Assembly: GCA_900552095.1 (NCBI GenBank)
Contig: URYM01000047.1
Coordinates: forward strand, 1 to 9,839
Length of the DNA stretch: 9,839 nucleotides
DNA from: an uncultured Blautia sp.
GTDB lineage: Bacteria > Bacillota > Clostridia > Lachnospirales > Lachnospiraceae
Reading direction: 5' to 3'
Shown: piece by piece, positions 1-9,006 of the stretch
How the letters are laid out: each line of letters opens with the position of its first letter
Position numbering within the stretch: position 1 is the first letter of the stretch
Program-made: the position numbers and the translations under genes
Notes under the pieces: model-generated
Told to the model about the DNA's origin: nothing
The model's database searches: none
What the model saw: the letters and a program-made list of their open reading frames with translations, nothing else

Positions 1-32
1 ACGGCGCAGAGCTTGTTATCGTAAGCTAGCTG
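1..32 (+). other. rpoB: upstream rpoB coding sequence interrupted by in-frame TAG
   Basis: In the rpoB frame, bases 3-32 read GAELVIVS, stop, L and then continue into VRSPG. The conserved beta-subunit sequence here is G-(A/T)-E-R-V-I-V-S-Q-L-x-R-S-P-G. The match shows that this is true rpoB coding sequence, with two apparent changes: CTT (Leu) at 12-14 where Arg is conserved (E. coli R143) and TAG at 27-29 where Gln is conserved (E. coli Q148, CAG expected). Two non-conservative changes within 16 bases of the window edge, in an essential gene that is otherwise intact, most likely reflect low-quality sequence at a contig end. A real nonsense mutation cannot be excluded from the sequence alone. 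Confidence 0.75.
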
Positions 33-3000
33 GTGCGTTCTCCGGGAATCTATTACGGCATTGCTCACGATAAGCTGGGTAAAAAGCTGTATTCCAGTAC
101 GGTTATTCCCAATCGGGGTGCATGGCTGGAGTATGAGACGGATTCCAATGACGTTTTCTATGTACGTGTGGACAGAACCAGAAAGGTACCGATCACAGTT
201 CTGATCCGTGCCCTGGGCTGCGGAACGAATGCCGAGATCATCGATCTGTTCGGTGAGGAGCCCAAGATTCTGGCCAGCTTTACGAAAGATCCTTCCGAAA
301 ATTATCAGGAAGGTCTCCTTGAGCTGTATAAAAAGATCCGTCCCGGCGAGCCTCTGGCTGTAGAGAGTGCTGAAAGCCTGATCATGAGCATGTTCTTTGA
401 CCCCAGGAGATATGATCTGGCAAAAGTGGGACGTTATAAATTCAATAAGAAGCTGCTGCTGCGCAACCGCATCAGCGGCCAGGTGCTGGCTGAGGATGTG
501 GTGGATACCACGACCGGTGAGATTCTGGCAACCGCAGGCACAGAAGTCACCAAGGAGCTGGCAGACGATATTCAGAACGCTGCTGTTCCCTACGTATGGA
601 TTCAGGGAGAAGAGCGCAATATCAAAGTGCTTTCCAGTCTGATGGTAGAGATCACAAACTTTGTGGATCTGACAGAGGAAGAGAAGCATGAACTGGGTGT
701 GACTGAGCTGGTTTATTATCCGGTTCTGGAGCAGATTCTGCAGGAGAACGAGACGCCCGAGGAGATCCGGGAAGCTATCCGCAGAGATATTCACGATCTG
801 ATTCCGAAGCATATTACCAAGGAAGATATTTTCGCTTCCATTAACTATAACATGCATCTGGAGTATGGCCTGGGAAATGATGATGACATCGACCATCTGG
901 GCAACCGTCGTATCCGTGCAGTGGGCGAGCTGCTTCAGAACCAGTACCGCATCGGTCTGTCCAGACTGGAGCGTGTGGTGCGCGAGCGTATGACGACCCA
1001 GGATCTGGAGGGGATTTCTCCCCAGTCCCTGATCAATATCAAGCCGGTGACTGCTGCAGTGAAAGAGTTCTTCGGTTCTTCTCAGCTGTCTCAGTTCATG
1101 GATCAGAATAACCCGCTGGGTGAGCTGACCCACAAGCGCCGTCTGTCCGCGCTGGGCCCCGGAGGTCTGTCCCGTGACCGTGCCGGATTCGAGGTGCGTG
1201 ACGTACACTATTCTCATTATGGACGTATGTGCCCCATTGAGACGCCTGAGGGACCCAACATCGGTCTGATCAACTCTCTGGCATCTTATGCCAGAATTAA
1301 CCAGTATGGGTTTGTGGAGGCGCCTTACCGCAAGATTGACAAGTCGGATCCGTCCAATCCCCGGGTTACCGATGAGGTTGTCTATATGACAGCGGACGAG
1401 GAAGATAATTACCATGTGGCACAGGCGAATGAGCCGCTGGATGCAGAGGGACATTTTGTTCACAAAAATGTATCCGGCCGCTACCGCGAAGAGACGCAGG
1501 AGTATGAGCGTCAGATGTTTGATTACATGGACGTGTCTCCGAAGATGGTATTTTCCGTGGCGACAGCGCTGATTCCCTTCCTGCAGAATGACGACGCCAA
1601 CCGTGCGCTGATGGGATCCAACATGCAGCGTCAGGCAGTGCCGCTTCTGACTACAGAGGCGCCTGTTGTGGGAACCGGTATTGAGGCCAAGGCGGCCGTG
1701 GACTCCGGCGTATGTGTGGTGGCAAAGAAATCGGGAACGATTCTCCGCTCCTGTTCCAAAGAGATCATCATGCAGAATGATGACGGAACCAAGGATACCT
1801 ACCGTCTGACCAAGTTTATGAGAAGTAACCAGAGCAACTGCTACAACCAGAGACCCATAGTATACAAAGGGGATCATGTGGAGGCAGGAGATGTGATCGC
1901 AGACGGTCCTTCTACTTCCATGGGTGAGCTGGCGCTCGGAAAGAATCCGCTGATCGGATTTATGACCTGGGAAGGCTATAACTACGAGGATGCTGTCCTC
2001 TTAAGTGAGCGTCTGGTACAGGATGATGTATATACTTCTGTTCATATTGAGGAATATGAGGCGGAAGCCCGTGACACCAAGCTGGGACCGGAGGAGATCA
2101 CCAAGGATGTTCCCGGTGTGGGCGATGATGCTCTGAAGGATCTGGATGAGCGGGGAATCATCCGCATTGGTGCGGAGGTTCGCGCGGGAGATATCCTGGT
2201 GGGCAAGGTGACCCCGAAGGGCGAGACTGAGCTGACAGCGGAAGAGCGCCTGCTGCGTGCGATCTTCGGCGAGAAGGCAAGAGAGGTCCGCGACACTTCT
2301 CTGAAGGTGCCGCACGGCGAATATGGTATCGTTGTGGATGCCAAGGTATTTACAAGAGAGAACGGCGATGAGCTTTCTCCCGGTGTGAATCAGGCTGTCC
2401 GCATTTACATTGCTCAGAAGCGTAAGATCTCTGTAGGAGATAAGATGGCTGGACGTCACGGAAATAAGGGTGTTGTTTCCCGCGTACTGCCGGTGGAAGA
2501 TATGCCCTTCCTGCCCAACGGCCGTCCTCTGGACATTGTGCTGAATCCCCTGGGTGTGCCGTCCCGTATGAATATCGGACAGGTGCTGGAGATTCATCTG
2601 AGCCTTGCGGCGAAGGCTCTGGGCTTCAATATCGCAACGCCGGTATTTGACGGCGCCAACGAGGTTGACATCCAGGATACGCTGGAACTGGCAAATGATT
2701 ATGTAAATTTAAGCTGGGAAGAGTTCTCCGCAAAACATAAGGAAGAACTGCGTCCCGAGGTTTATGAATATCTGGGAGACCACCTGGAGCACAGAGAACT
2801 GTGGAAAGGTGTGCCTCTGTCCGCAGACGGAAAAGTCCGCTTAAGAGACGGCCGTACCGGAGAGTATTTTGATAATCCGGTAACCATCGGCCACATGCAT
2901 TATCTGAAACTGCACCATCTGGTAGACGATAAGATCCATGCCCGTTCTACCGGCCCCTACTCTCTGGTAACCCAGCAGCCTCTGGGCGGTAAAGCTCAGT

Positions 3001-3443
3001 TCGGAGGCCAGCGTTTCGGAGAGATGGAGGTTTGGGCGCTGGAGGCCTACGGTGCATCTTATACCCTGCAGGAGATCCTGACTGTGAAGTCGGACGATGT
3101 GATCGGCCGTGTGAAGACTTACGAGGCAATCATTAAGGGCGACAATATTCCTGAGCCGGGTATTCCGGAGTCCTTCAAGGTACTCTTAAAAGAGCTTCAG
3201 TCTCTAGGACTGGATGTGAAGGTGCTGCGTGAAGATAATACAGAAGTAGAGATTATGGAAAATATTGACTACGGTGAGACTGACCTGCGTTCCATTATCG
3301 AAGGCGACCGCTTCTCACGCCGGGAGGATGAGTCCTATGGCGACTATGGGTTCTCCAAACAGGAGTTTGAAGGCGAAGAGCTGGTAGACGTGGAGGAGCC
3401 GGCAGAGGATTCCTTCTTTGACACGGAAGAGACGGAAGAGTAG
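33..3443 (+). CDS. rpoB: RNA polymerase beta subunit (RpoB), 5'-partial
   Basis: Beta subunit of the core RNA polymerase, which forms one side of the active-site cleft and binds rifampicin. The frame holds 1136 residues from the GTG at 33, but that GTG is an internal Val codon: the protein aligns from about E. coli residue 150, so the true start lies upstream of the window. Numbering from base 33, the rifampicin cluster I runs from about residue 346 to 378, with the wild-type equivalents of E. coli D516, H526 and S531 at D357, H367 and S372, so no common resistance change is visible there. The [11 protein letters not shown] block carries E652/D653, and the active-site lysines are K804 and K812 ([12 protein letters not shown]). 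The distance between these two blocks is about 100 residues shorter than in E. coli, as expected for a Firmicutes beta without the E. coli insertion. The last 45 or so residues form an acidic tail. rpoC follows after 11 bp. The identification is certain; only the 5' end is in doubt because of an in-frame stop at 27-29. Confidence 0.98.
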   Translation: MRSPGIYYGIAHDKLGKKLYSSTVIPNRGAWLEYETDSNDVFYVRVDRTRKVPITVLIRALGCGTNAEIIDLFGEEPKILASFTKDPSENYQEGLLELYKKIRPGEPLAVESAESLIMSMFFDPRRYDLAKVGRYKFNKKLLLRNRISGQVLAEDVVDTTTGEILATAGTEVTKELADDIQNAAVPYVWIQGEERNIKVLSSLMVEITNFVDLTEEEKHELGVTELVYYPVLEQILQENETPEEIREAIRRDIHDLIPKHITKEDIFASINYNMHLEYGLGNDDDIDHLGNRRIRAVGELLQNQYRIGLSRLERVVRERMTTQDLEGISPQSLINIKPVTAAVKEFFGSSQLSQFMDQNNPLGELTHKRRLSALGPGGLSRDRAGFEVRDVHYSHYGRMCPIETPEGPNIGLINSLASYARINQYGFVEAPYRKIDKSDPSNPRVTDEVVYMTADEEDNYHVAQANEPLDAEGHFVHKNVSGRYREETQEYERQMFDYMDVSPKMVFSVATALIPFLQNDDANRALMGSNMQRQAVPLLTTEAPVVGTGIEAKAAVDSGVCVVAKKSGTILRSCSKEIIMQNDDGTKDTYRLTKFMRSNQSNCYNQRPIVYKGDHVEAGDVIADGPSTSMGELALGKNPLIGFMTWEGYNYEDAVLLSERLVQDDVYTSVHIEEYEAEARDTKLGPEEITKDVPGVGDDALKDLDERGIIRIGAEVRAGDILVGKVTPKGETELTAEERLLRAIFGEKAREVRDTSLKVPHGEYGIVVDAKVFTRENGDELSPGVNQAVRIYIAQKRKISVGDKMAGRHGNKGVVSRVLPVEDMPFLPNGRPLDIVLNPLGVPSRMNIGQVLEIHLSLAAKALGFNIATPVFDGANEVDIQDTLELANDYVNLSWEEFSAKHKEELRPEVYEYLGDHLEHRELWKGVPLSADGKVRLRDGRTGEYFDNPVTIGHMHYLKLHHLVDDKIHARSTGPYSLVTQQPLGGKAQFGGQRFGEMEVWALEAYGASYTLQEILTVKSDDVIGRVKTYEAIIKGDNIPEPGIPESFKVLLKELQSLGLDVKVLREDNTEVEIMENIDYGETDLRSIIEGDRFSRREDESYGDYGFSKQEFEGEELVDVEEPAEDSFFDTEETEE

Positions 3444-3447
3444 GAGG
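3442..3447 (+). promoter_or_regulatory. ribosome binding site of rpoC overlapping rpoB stop
   Basis: A perfect AGGAGG begins inside the TAG stop codon of rpoB and sits 7 bases before the ATG at 3455. The overlap means ribosomes finishing rpoB terminate on the rpoC binding site, which suggests coupled, near-stoichiometric translation of beta and beta'. It also fixes the rpoC start. Confidence 0.9.
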
Positions 3448-3454
3448 TAACCAA

Positions 3455-6400
3455 ATGGCAGAAACAATGAAACAGGAAACGTATCAGCCCATGACATTTG
3501 ATGCGATCAAGATTGGCCTGGCGTCTCCGGAGAAGATCCGGGAGTGGTCCCACGGTGAAGTGAAGAAGCCCGAGACCATCAATTACCGTACTCTGAAGCC
3601 GGAAAAGGACGGACTGTTCTGTGAGCGTATCTTCGGACCCAGTAAAGACTGGGAGTGTCACTGTGGAAAATACAAAAAGATCCGTTATAAAGGCGTGATC
3701 TGTGATCGATGCGGTGTGGAGGTTACCAAAGCCAGCGTCCGCAGAGAGCGCATGGGGCACATTGAGCTTGCAGCTCCTGTATCCCATATCTGGTATTTTA
3801 AAGGGATTCCGTCCCGTATGGGACTGATCCTGGACCTGTCTCCCAGAACACTGGAGAAGGTTCTGTACTTTGCAAATTACATTGTTCTGGATGCCGGTAC
3901 CTCCGGCCTCCAGAAAAAACAGGTGCTGACTGAGAAGGAATTCCAGGACGCCAGAGAGCAGTATGGCAATACCTTCCGGGTAGGCATGGGAGCGGAGTCC
4001 GTGAAGGAACTGCTGGCAGAGATCGATCTGGAAAAAGAGGCGGCTGAACTGAAAGCCGGTCTTAAGGATGCTTCCGGACAGAAGAGAGCCAGGATCATCA
4101 AGCGTCTGGAGGTTGTAGAGGCTTTCCGTGAGTCCGGAAACCGTCCGGAGTGGATGGTTATGGATGTGGTTCCGGTCATTCCGCCGGATCTGCGCCCCAT
4201 GGTACAGCTGGATGGAGGACGTTTTGCGACTTCCGACTTAAATGATCTGTACCGCCGTATTATTAACAGAAATAACCGTCTGAAGAGACTGCTGGAGCTG
4301 GGTGCGCCGGATATTATCGTCCGTAATGAGAAGCGTATGCTGCAGGAAGCGGTTGATGCCCTGATCGACAACGGCCGCCGCGGCCGTCCGGTGACAGGAC
4401 CGGGCAACAGAGCGCTGAAGTCTCTGTCTGATATGCTGAAAGGTAAATCCGGACGTTTCCGCCAGAACCTGCTGGGAAAACGAGTAGACTATTCCGGACG
4501 TTCCGTTATCGTGGTAGGACCGGAGCTGAAAATTTATCAGTGTGGTCTGCCCAAAGAGATGGCGATCGAGCTGTTCAAGCCCTTTGTTATGAAGGAGCTG
4601 GTATCCAACGGGACAGCACATAATATTAAAAATGCGAAGAAGATGGTAGAGAAGCTGCAGACGGAGGTTTGGGATGTGCTGGAGGATGTTATCAAAGAAC
4701 ATCCGGTTATGCTGAACCGTGCTCCCACTCTGCATCGTCTGGGAATCCAGGCTTTTGAGCCGATCCTGGTAGAAGGTAAGGCGATCAAGCTTCATCCGCT
4801 GGTTTGTACTGCGTTCAACGCGGACTTCGACGGCGACCAGATGGCAGTTCATCTGCCCCTGTCCGTGGAAGCGCAGGCAGAGTGCCGTTTCCTTCTGCTC
4901 TCCCCCAATAACCTTCTGAAACCTTCTGACGGAGGCCCGGTGGCCGTTCCGTCTCAGGATATGGTTCTGGGTATTTATTATCTGACCCAGGAGCGCCCGG
5001 GAGAGATCGGCGAAGGAAAATTCTTCAAGAATGTAAACGAGGCGATTCTCGCTTATGAAAATGGCTATATCAAACTGCAGACGAGAATCACAGTTCGCTG
5101 TCAGAAGAAGATGGCGGACGGAACGATTCTGAGCAGAAATGTAGAGTCTACCCTGGGTCGTTTCCTTTTCAATGAGATCCTTCCTCAGGATCTGGGCTTT
5201 GTGGATAGAAGTGTGGAGGGAAATGAGCTTCTTCTGGAAGTTGACTTCCATGTCGGAAAGAAACAGTTAAAGCAGATCCTTGAGAAAGTAATCAACACCC
5301 ACGGTGCGACCAAGACTGCAGAGGTGCTGGATTCCATCAAGGCGATGGGATATAAATATTCTACCAGAGCGGCTATGACCGTATCCATTTCCGATATGAC
5401 CGTACCGCCTCAGAAACCGGAACTGATTGCCCAGGCACAGGATACGGTGGATAAGATCACCCGCAACTACAAGCGAGGTCTTATCACAGATGAGGAGCGC
5501 TACAAAGAAGTTGTGGAGACCTGGAAGAATACTGACGATACTCTGACAAAAGCACTGCTTTCCGGTCTGGATAAATATAACAACATCTTCATGATGGCTG
5601 ACTCCGGAGCCCGTGGTTCCGACAAGCAGATCAAGCAGCTGGCCGGTATGCGAGGCCTGATGGCAGATACCACAGGTCACACCATCGAGCTGCCGATTAA
5701 GTCTAATTTCCGAGAGGGTCTTGACGTACTGGAGTACTTCATGTCCGCTCATGGAGCGCGTAAAGGTCTGTCTGATACGGCTCTTCGTACCGCCGATTCC
5801 GGTTACTTGACCAGACGTCTGGTAGACGTTTCTCAGGATCTTATCGTCCGTGAAGTGGATTGTTCTGAGGGCAAGGCCGAGGTTCCCGGAATGTGGGTAG
5901 AAGAGTTTGTGGACGGAAAAGAAGAGATCGAGAGCCTGCAGGATCGTATCACAGGCCGTTTCTCCTGCAATACCATCAAGGATAAAAACGGTGATGTGAT
6001 CGTAAAGGCAAACCATATGATCACGCCGAAGCGTGCGGCACGTATCATCCAGGAAGGTGTGGATGAGAAGGGACAGCCCTTCAAGAGCATTAAGATCCGT
6101 ACTATTCTGACTTGTCGTTCCAAACTGGGTATCTGTGCAAAATGTTACGGAGCAAACATGGCGACCGGTGAGCCGGTGCAGGTAGGAGAATCTGTAGGAA
6201 TTATTGCGGCCCAGTCGATCGGTGAGCCCGGTACACAGCTGACCATGCGTACCTTCCATACCGGTGGTGTGGCCGGCGGCGATATTACACAGGGTCTTCC
6301 CCGTGTGGAGGAGCTTTTTGAGGCCAGAAAGCCGAAGGGACTTGCGATCATCACAGAAATCAAGGGTCAGGCAGCCATCAAAGATACCAAGAAGAAACGT

Positions 6401-7219
6401 GAAATTGTCGTTACGGATCATGAGAGCGGAGATTCCAAGACGTATCTGATCCCGTATGGTTCCAGAATCAAAGTGATGGACGGACAGATTCTGGAAGCCG
6501 GCGATGAGCTGACAGAAGGTAGCGTTAATCCCCACGATATTCTGCGTATCAAGGGCGTGCGTGCGGTACAGGATTACATGATCCGTGAGGTACAGCGTGT
6601 ATACCGTCTGCAGGGTGTTGAGATTAACGATAAGCATATCGAGGTGATCGTGCGCCAGATGCTTAAGAAGATCCGGATCGAGAACAACGGAGATACGGAT
6701 TTCCTGCCGGGAACTCTGGTAGATGTCCTGGATTTCGAGGAGAAGAACGAAGAGCTGGCTGCTGAAGGGAAAGAAGTGGCAGAAGGCAAACAGGTAATGC
6801 TGGGTATTACCAAAGCTTCTCTGGCAACCGATTCCTTCCTGTCTGCCGCTTCCTTCCAGGAAACCACGAAGGTTCTGACAGAAGCTGCGATCAAGGGTAA
6901 GGTAGATAATCTGATCGGTCTGAAAGAGAATGTTATTATCGGTAAGCTGATTCCTGCCGGTACGGGAATGAAGCGTTATGGCAACATTGCCCTCAGCACG
7001 GATGCCGAGCTGGCCAGACTGGAGGCTGAGAGGGCAAAAGCTGCTGCAGAGAAGGCAGAGGCCGAGCAGAAGAATAAGGAAGAATCAGAAAAGGATGAGC
7101 CGGAGGCAATGGAAAGTGAAGAGCTTCTGACTCTGAATGAAGAAGAGGACACCATGGATCTGGACGAGATGATCGATGAGGTTATTGACGAGCTGGATCA
7201 GGATTCAGACGCAGAGTAA
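3455..7219 (+). CDS. rpoC: RNA polymerase beta' subunit (RpoC)
   Basis: Largest subunit of the core RNA polymerase, carrying the catalytic magnesium site. It is complete at 1254 residues, close to the usual Firmicutes length and shorter than E. coli (about 1400). Visible elements in order are: the N-terminal zinc site C68, C70, C83, C86; the catalytic loop NADFDGD with the three magnesium-binding aspartates D457, D459, D461; the bridge helix at about 758-793; the second zinc site C803, C887, C894, C897; and the trigger loop around 923-940 with M931 and H935. Directly after the trigger loop the chain continues as [20 protein letters not shown], so the large E. coli-type insertion is absent. 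The last 70 or so residues are a low-complexity tail, first Ala/Glu/Lys-rich (helical or coiled) and then strongly acidic. ATG at 3455 is supported by AGGAGG and by the normal N-terminal family sequence. It is co-transcribed with rpoB, and a terminator follows 31 bp after the stop. Confidence 0.99.
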   Translation: MAETMKQETYQPMTFDAIKIGLASPEKIREWSHGEVKKPETINYRTLKPEKDGLFCERIFGPSKDWECHCGKYKKIRYKGVICDRCGVEVTKASVRRERMGHIELAAPVSHIWYFKGIPSRMGLILDLSPRTLEKVLYFANYIVLDAGTSGLQKKQVLTEKEFQDAREQYGNTFRVGMGAESVKELLAEIDLEKEAAELKAGLKDASGQKRARIIKRLEVVEAFRESGNRPEWMVMDVVPVIPPDLRPMVQLDGGRFATSDLNDLYRRIINRNNRLKRLLELGAPDIIVRNEKRMLQEAVDALIDNGRRGRPVTGPGNRALKSLSDMLKGKSGRFRQNLLGKRVDYSGRSVIVVGPELKIYQCGLPKEMAIELFKPFVMKELVSNGTAHNIKNAKKMVEKLQTEVWDVLEDVIKEHPVMLNRAPTLHRLGIQAFEPILVEGKAIKLHPLVCTAFNADFDGDQMAVHLPLSVEAQAECRFLLLSPNNLLKPSDGGPVAVPSQDMVLGIYYLTQERPGEIGEGKFFKNVNEAILAYENGYIKLQTRITVRCQKKMADGTILSRNVESTLGRFLFNEILPQDLGFVDRSVEGNELLLEVDFHVGKKQLKQILEKVINTHGATKTAEVLDSIKAMGYKYSTRAAMTVSISDMTVPPQKPELIAQAQDTVDKITRNYKRGLITDEERYKEVVETWKNTDDTLTKALLSGLDKYNNIFMMADSGARGSDKQIKQLAGMRGLMADTTGHTIELPIKSNFREGLDVLEYFMSAHGARKGLSDTALRTADSGYLTRRLVDVSQDLIVREVDCSEGKAEVPGMWVEEFVDGKEEIESLQDRITGRFSCNTIKDKNGDVIVKANHMITPKRAARIIQEGVDEKGQPFKSIKIRTILTCRSKLGICAKCYGANMATGEPVQVGESVGIIAAQSIGEPGTQLTMRTFHTGGVAGGDITQGLPRVEELFEARKPKGLAIITEIKGQAAIKDTKKKREIVVTDHESGDSKTYLIPYGSRIKVMDGQILEAGDELTEGSVNPHDILRIKGVRAVQDYMIREVQRVYRLQGVEINDKHIEVIVRQMLKKIRIENNGDTDFLPGTLVDVLDFEEKNEELAAEGKEVAEGKQVMLGITKASLATDSFLSAASFQETTKVLTEAAIKGKVDNLIGLKENVIIGKLIPAGTGMKRYGNIALSTDAELARLEAERAKAAAEKAEAEQKNKEESEKDEPEAMESEELLTLNEEEDTMDLDEMIDEVIDELDQDSDAE

Positions 7220-7250
7220 GCAGAGCGTTTTGTATTGAAAAGCGAATAAA

Positions 7251-7309
7251 AAAGACAGCAGAGATACCGCTTTCGGCTTTTTCCGGAGGCGGTATCTTTT
7301 GTTGTCTTT
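7251..7309 (+). terminator. intrinsic terminator of the rpoBC operon
   Basis: Bases 7263-7276 pair with 7283-7296 as an uninterrupted 14-bp stem (with two G-T wobbles) around a 6-base loop. The pairing extends outward to 7251/7309 with one bulged T. TTTT follows the core stem at 7297-7300, and the next ten bases are also T-rich. The left arm is preceded by an A-rich run (7246-7253). It starts 31 bp after the rpoC stop and separates the polymerase operon from the next promoter. Confidence 0.92.
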
Positions 7310-7332
7310 CCTTCAAATAAATACAGATTTTC

Positions 7333-7361
7333 TTGACGTTGTCTGAAATTATGCCTATAAT
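7333..7361 (+). promoter_or_regulatory. sigma-A promoter for the zinc-ribbon membrane protein gene
   Basis: The -35 box TTGACG (7333-7338, 5/6 to consensus) and the -10 box TATAAT (7356-7361, perfect) are separated by exactly 17 bp. Transcription would start near 7367-7369, giving a leader of about 55 bases before the ATG at 7423. The placement directly after the rpoBC terminator shows that the downstream gene is its own transcription unit. The near-consensus match suggests strong housekeeping-type expression; I see no clear operator. Confidence 0.9.
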
Positions 7362-7411
7362 GAAAACAGAATGATTCAAAATTTGACAAATGCGCAGGCA
7401 GGATTGTCAGT

Positions 7412-7419
7412 AGGAGGGG
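7412..7419 (+). promoter_or_regulatory. ribosome binding site (AGGAGGGG)
   Basis: An AGGAGG core followed by two more G, 3-5 bases before the ATG at 7423. It supports that ATG as the start of the 363-residue protein. Confidence 0.85.
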
Positions 7420-7422
7420 AAT

Positions 7423-8514
7423 ATGGCTAAATTTTGTACCAAATGTGGAAAAAAGCTGATGGACGGTGAAGTTTGCGACTGTACCAGGTCCCAGGCGGCA
7501 GATCCTCAGGACAAGACCGTGGTTCTCAATACGGAAAATGTTCAGAACACGCAGAGAGCGGCAGGCTCACCGGAAGAGAATTATGAGCAGCGGATGAGAC
7601 AGCAGCAGGCAGCTCAGGGACAGCCGTATCAGAACGGCCCGCAGAATCAGCAGTGGCAGAATGGCCCGCAGGGTCAGCAGTGGCAGAACGGTCCTCAGGG
7701 CCAGCAGTGGCAGAACGGTCCTCAGGGCCAGCAGTGGCAGAACGGTCCTCAGGGTCAGCAGTGGCAGAATAGTCCCCAGAGCCAGTGGTTCAGTGAGAAA
7801 AAAGATCAGATCGTGAAGAACGCGAAAAATTTATTTGCACAGCTGGGACCTCTGCTCAAGAAACCGGATACTACATTAAAAGAACTGGGAAAGAGCAATA
7901 ACAGCCTGATCAGCCTGGAGATGATCGGTCTTCACGCAGTGATGGTGCTTATTATGATCCTGGTTCTGGGAAGTAAATTTTCGATTCCCAAGGAGATGCG
8001 GGAGTGGACAGATACCAGTTCGCTCTTCCCCACCTTCCAGATGATCCTGATTAATATTTTGATGATTGTGGGTGTAGCATATCTTCAGGCCTTCCTCCTG
8101 AAAGCATTTTCCAAGAAGATGTATCAGGAGCCGACTCTGAATCAGACGCTGCTTGTGAGCGGAGTGAGTTCTCTGGTGAAGTTCTTCGGTGCGGCAGTTA
8201 ATATGCTGCTGATCCTGATCTTTGTTCCAAGCATAAAAGGGATGGCTTCCTCAGCGTTTGGAAGCGCTTCCTCTGCGAGTGGTCTGATGTGGGGACTGGG
8301 TTTGATTCTTCTGGTTCAGGCGCTGGTCAGCCTTGTGACGATGGTATTTGAGTTTAAGGCTTATCAGTGTGTGGTAAATGGGGACGAAGACAAAAAAGTC
8401 TGGACGTTTATTCTGACCAAGGTGGTTCTTGGCCTGATTGTTGCCCTGATTTACTGGCTTATGATGAAGTCGCTGGGAGCAGGCCTGATGGATGCTCTGG
8501 AATCTCTCTTTTAA
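7423..8514 (+). CDS. zinc-ribbon, repeat-linker, multi-spanning membrane protein (Yip1-like)
   Basis: A 363-residue protein of unknown function. The N-terminus is a short zinc ribbon with C5, C8, C18 and C20 (CxxC then CxC). Residues 21-69 are polar, and residues 70-123 are about six copies of a nine-residue unit, QNGPQGQQW, forming a Gln/Asn/Gly/Pro/Trp-rich flexible linker. A charged segment (about 124-160) follows. Then come about five hydrophobic segments, roughly 167-186, 207-228, 246-271, 288-312 and 328-350, so the last 200 residues are a membrane domain. No signal peptide is present, so the zinc ribbon is predicted to be cytoplasmic. The architecture resembles clostridial zinc-ribbon proteins with a Yip1-type membrane domain, a family with no settled bacterial role; I assign that by architecture, not by a search. 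It has its own sigma-A promoter and is followed by a hairpin terminator, so it appears to be monocistronic. The start is supported by AGGAGGGG. Confidence 0.88.
   Translation: MAKFCTKCGKKLMDGEVCDCTRSQAADPQDKTVVLNTENVQNTQRAAGSPEENYEQRMRQQQAAQGQPYQNGPQNQQWQNGPQGQQWQNGPQGQQWQNGPQGQQWQNGPQGQQWQNSPQSQWFSEKKDQIVKNAKNLFAQLGPLLKKPDTTLKELGKSNNSLISLEMIGLHAVMVLIMILVLGSKFSIPKEMREWTDTSSLFPTFQMILINILMIVGVAYLQAFLLKAFSKKMYQEPTLNQTLLVSGVSSLVKFFGAAVNMLLILIFVPSIKGMASSAFGSASSASGLMWGLGLILLVQALVSLVTMVFEFKAYQCVVNGDEDKKVWTFILTKVVLGLIVALIYWLMMKSLGAGLMDALESLF
7630..7791 (+). repeat. in-frame 27-bp tandem repeat, about 6 copies
   Basis: Copies begin at 7630, 7657, 7684, 7711, 7738 and 7765. Each encodes QNGPQGQQW or a variant. 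The copies at 7684 and 7711 are identical, and the one at 7738 differs from them by a single C-to-T. The first copy (Asn for Gly) and the last (QNSPQSQWF) are diverged. The unit is a multiple of three, so gain or loss of copies keeps the frame. The gradient from identical centre to diverged edges is typical of repeat expansion by slippage or unequal recombination. Confidence 0.95.
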
Positions 8515-8542
8515 AAAATAACCGCAGCATCAGGCTGTGATA

Positions 8543-8561
8543 CTGCCGGGGAAATCGGCGG
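8543..8561 (+). other. small inverted repeat in the 3' untranslated region
   Basis: CTGCCG and CGGCGG can pair (one T-G wobble) around a 7-base loop, between the stop at 8514 and the large terminator. It has no T-run of its own. It may simply be spacer RNA structure; no known RNA family is recognised. Confidence 0.3.
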
Positions 8562-8570
8562 ATACTTAGA

Positions 8571-8621
8571 AGCCGTCACAGGTGACCTTGCAGGAAACTG
8601 TAAAGGCCTGTGACGGCTTTT
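8571..8621 (+). terminator. long hairpin terminator after the zinc-ribbon membrane protein gene
   Basis: The 12-base arm AGCCGTCACAGG (8571-8582) pairs perfectly with 8607-8618. Inside, bases 8586-8593 pair with 8598-8606 (one bulged A) around a GAAA tetraloop at 8594-8597, with only a 3-base bulge (TGA) between the two helices. TTTT follows at 8618-8621 and a second TTTT at 8627-8630. This is a strong intrinsic terminator. Because it lies only 35 bases before the next start codon, it could also act as an attenuator for the downstream genes. Confidence 0.87.
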
Positions 8622-8645
8622 CCTGCTTTTGTGGGAGCAGGGGAA

Positions 8646-8651
8646 AGGAAG
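8646..8651 (+). promoter_or_regulatory. ribosome binding site that decides the start at 8656
   Basis: AGGAAG lies 4 bases before the ATG at 8656, in a purine-rich stretch beginning at 8638. The same frame is open further upstream to a TTG at 8629, but that codon is embedded in the T-tract behind the terminator and has no binding site, so the ATG is preferred. Confidence 0.7.
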
Positions 8652-8655
8652 AAAA

Positions 8656-9000
8656 ATGCGGGAACAGGAAACATTAAAAGAACAATGGGAACAGCTTCAG
8701 GAGCAGCTGGAGCAGATGGAACAGCAGATTGCAGAGCAGCAGGCACAGCTGGAACAGGCGATCCAGATCCGGGAGGAACTGGAGCAGGCGATCCTTCTTC
8801 TGGAGACGCAGATGCAGGAGGCGCAGGAGAGCGTGCGCCGCTGTCCGGCCTGTCAGGCTGAGGTTTCAGAAGAAGCCAGATTCTGCGCGGAATGTGGGGC
8901 TTCTCTGCAGGAGAAAACAAAAGTGTGCGCGTGCTGCGGGGCGCCGATGAATCCGGGCGCGCGTTTCTGCGTGAACTGCGGGACGGCAGTGCGGGAGTAA
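8656..9000 (+). CDS. coiled-coil double-zinc-ribbon protein
   Basis: A 114-residue soluble protein of unknown function. Residues 1-60 are almost entirely Glu, Gln, Leu and Ile in heptad-like spacing with no Pro or Gly, a strong coiled-coil prediction and probably an oligomerisation or docking rod. Residues 63-108 hold two zinc ribbons: C63, C66, C77, C80 (CPAC ... FCAEC) and C91, C94, C105, C108 (CACC ... FCVNC). This matches the double-zinc-ribbon type in which each ribbon has two CxxC knuckles. There is no membrane segment or signal peptide, so it is cytoplasmic. The kinase gene starts 6 bp after its stop, implying one transcript and coupled translation; an adaptor or substrate role towards the kinase is a reasonable guess but not shown. 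No promoter is evident between the preceding terminator and this gene. Confidence 0.88.
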   Translation: MREQETLKEQWEQLQEQLEQMEQQIAEQQAQLEQAIQIREELEQAILLLETQMQEAQESVRRCPACQAEVSEEARFCAECGASLQEKTKVCACCGAPMNPGARFCVNCGTAVRE

Positions 9001-9006
9001 AAAGAA

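Noticed and set aside
24..31. The palindrome AGCTAGCT across the rpoB stop as a sign of a fold-back chimera at the contig end
   Set aside because: Complementarity stops after four bases on each side, and the bases upstream still match rpoB in frame.
1068..1166. Possible rifampicin-resistance mutation in rpoB cluster I
   Set aside because: The key positions equivalent to E. coli D516, H526 and S531, and I572 further on, are all wild type.
5267..6637. A 456-codon open frame on the minus strand inside rpoC, and similar ones at 4238-5251 and 2001-2597
   Set aside because: They lie fully opposite the strongly conserved rpoC/rpoB coding sequence. The translations show no domain logic, and the long openings are explained by codon bias of the sense genes in the opposing frame.
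7383..7406. A perfect TTGACA at 7383-7388 as a second promoter for the zinc-ribbon membrane protein gene
   Set aside because: There is no -10-like sequence 16-18 bp downstream; that position reads GGATTGTCAG and then the ribosome binding site.
8629..8655. TTG at 8629 as start of the double-zinc-ribbon protein (123 residues)
   Set aside because: It overlaps the T-rich tail of the terminator and has no ribosome binding site; the ATG at 8656 has AGGAAG at good distance.
8610..8861. An overlapping 83-codon frame on the plus strand and a 114-codon frame on the minus strand across the double-zinc-ribbon gene
   Set aside because: Both are Ala/Gly/Pro-rich shadow translations of the repetitive GAG/CAG coiled-coil codons; the zinc-ribbon frame has all eight ordered cysteines.
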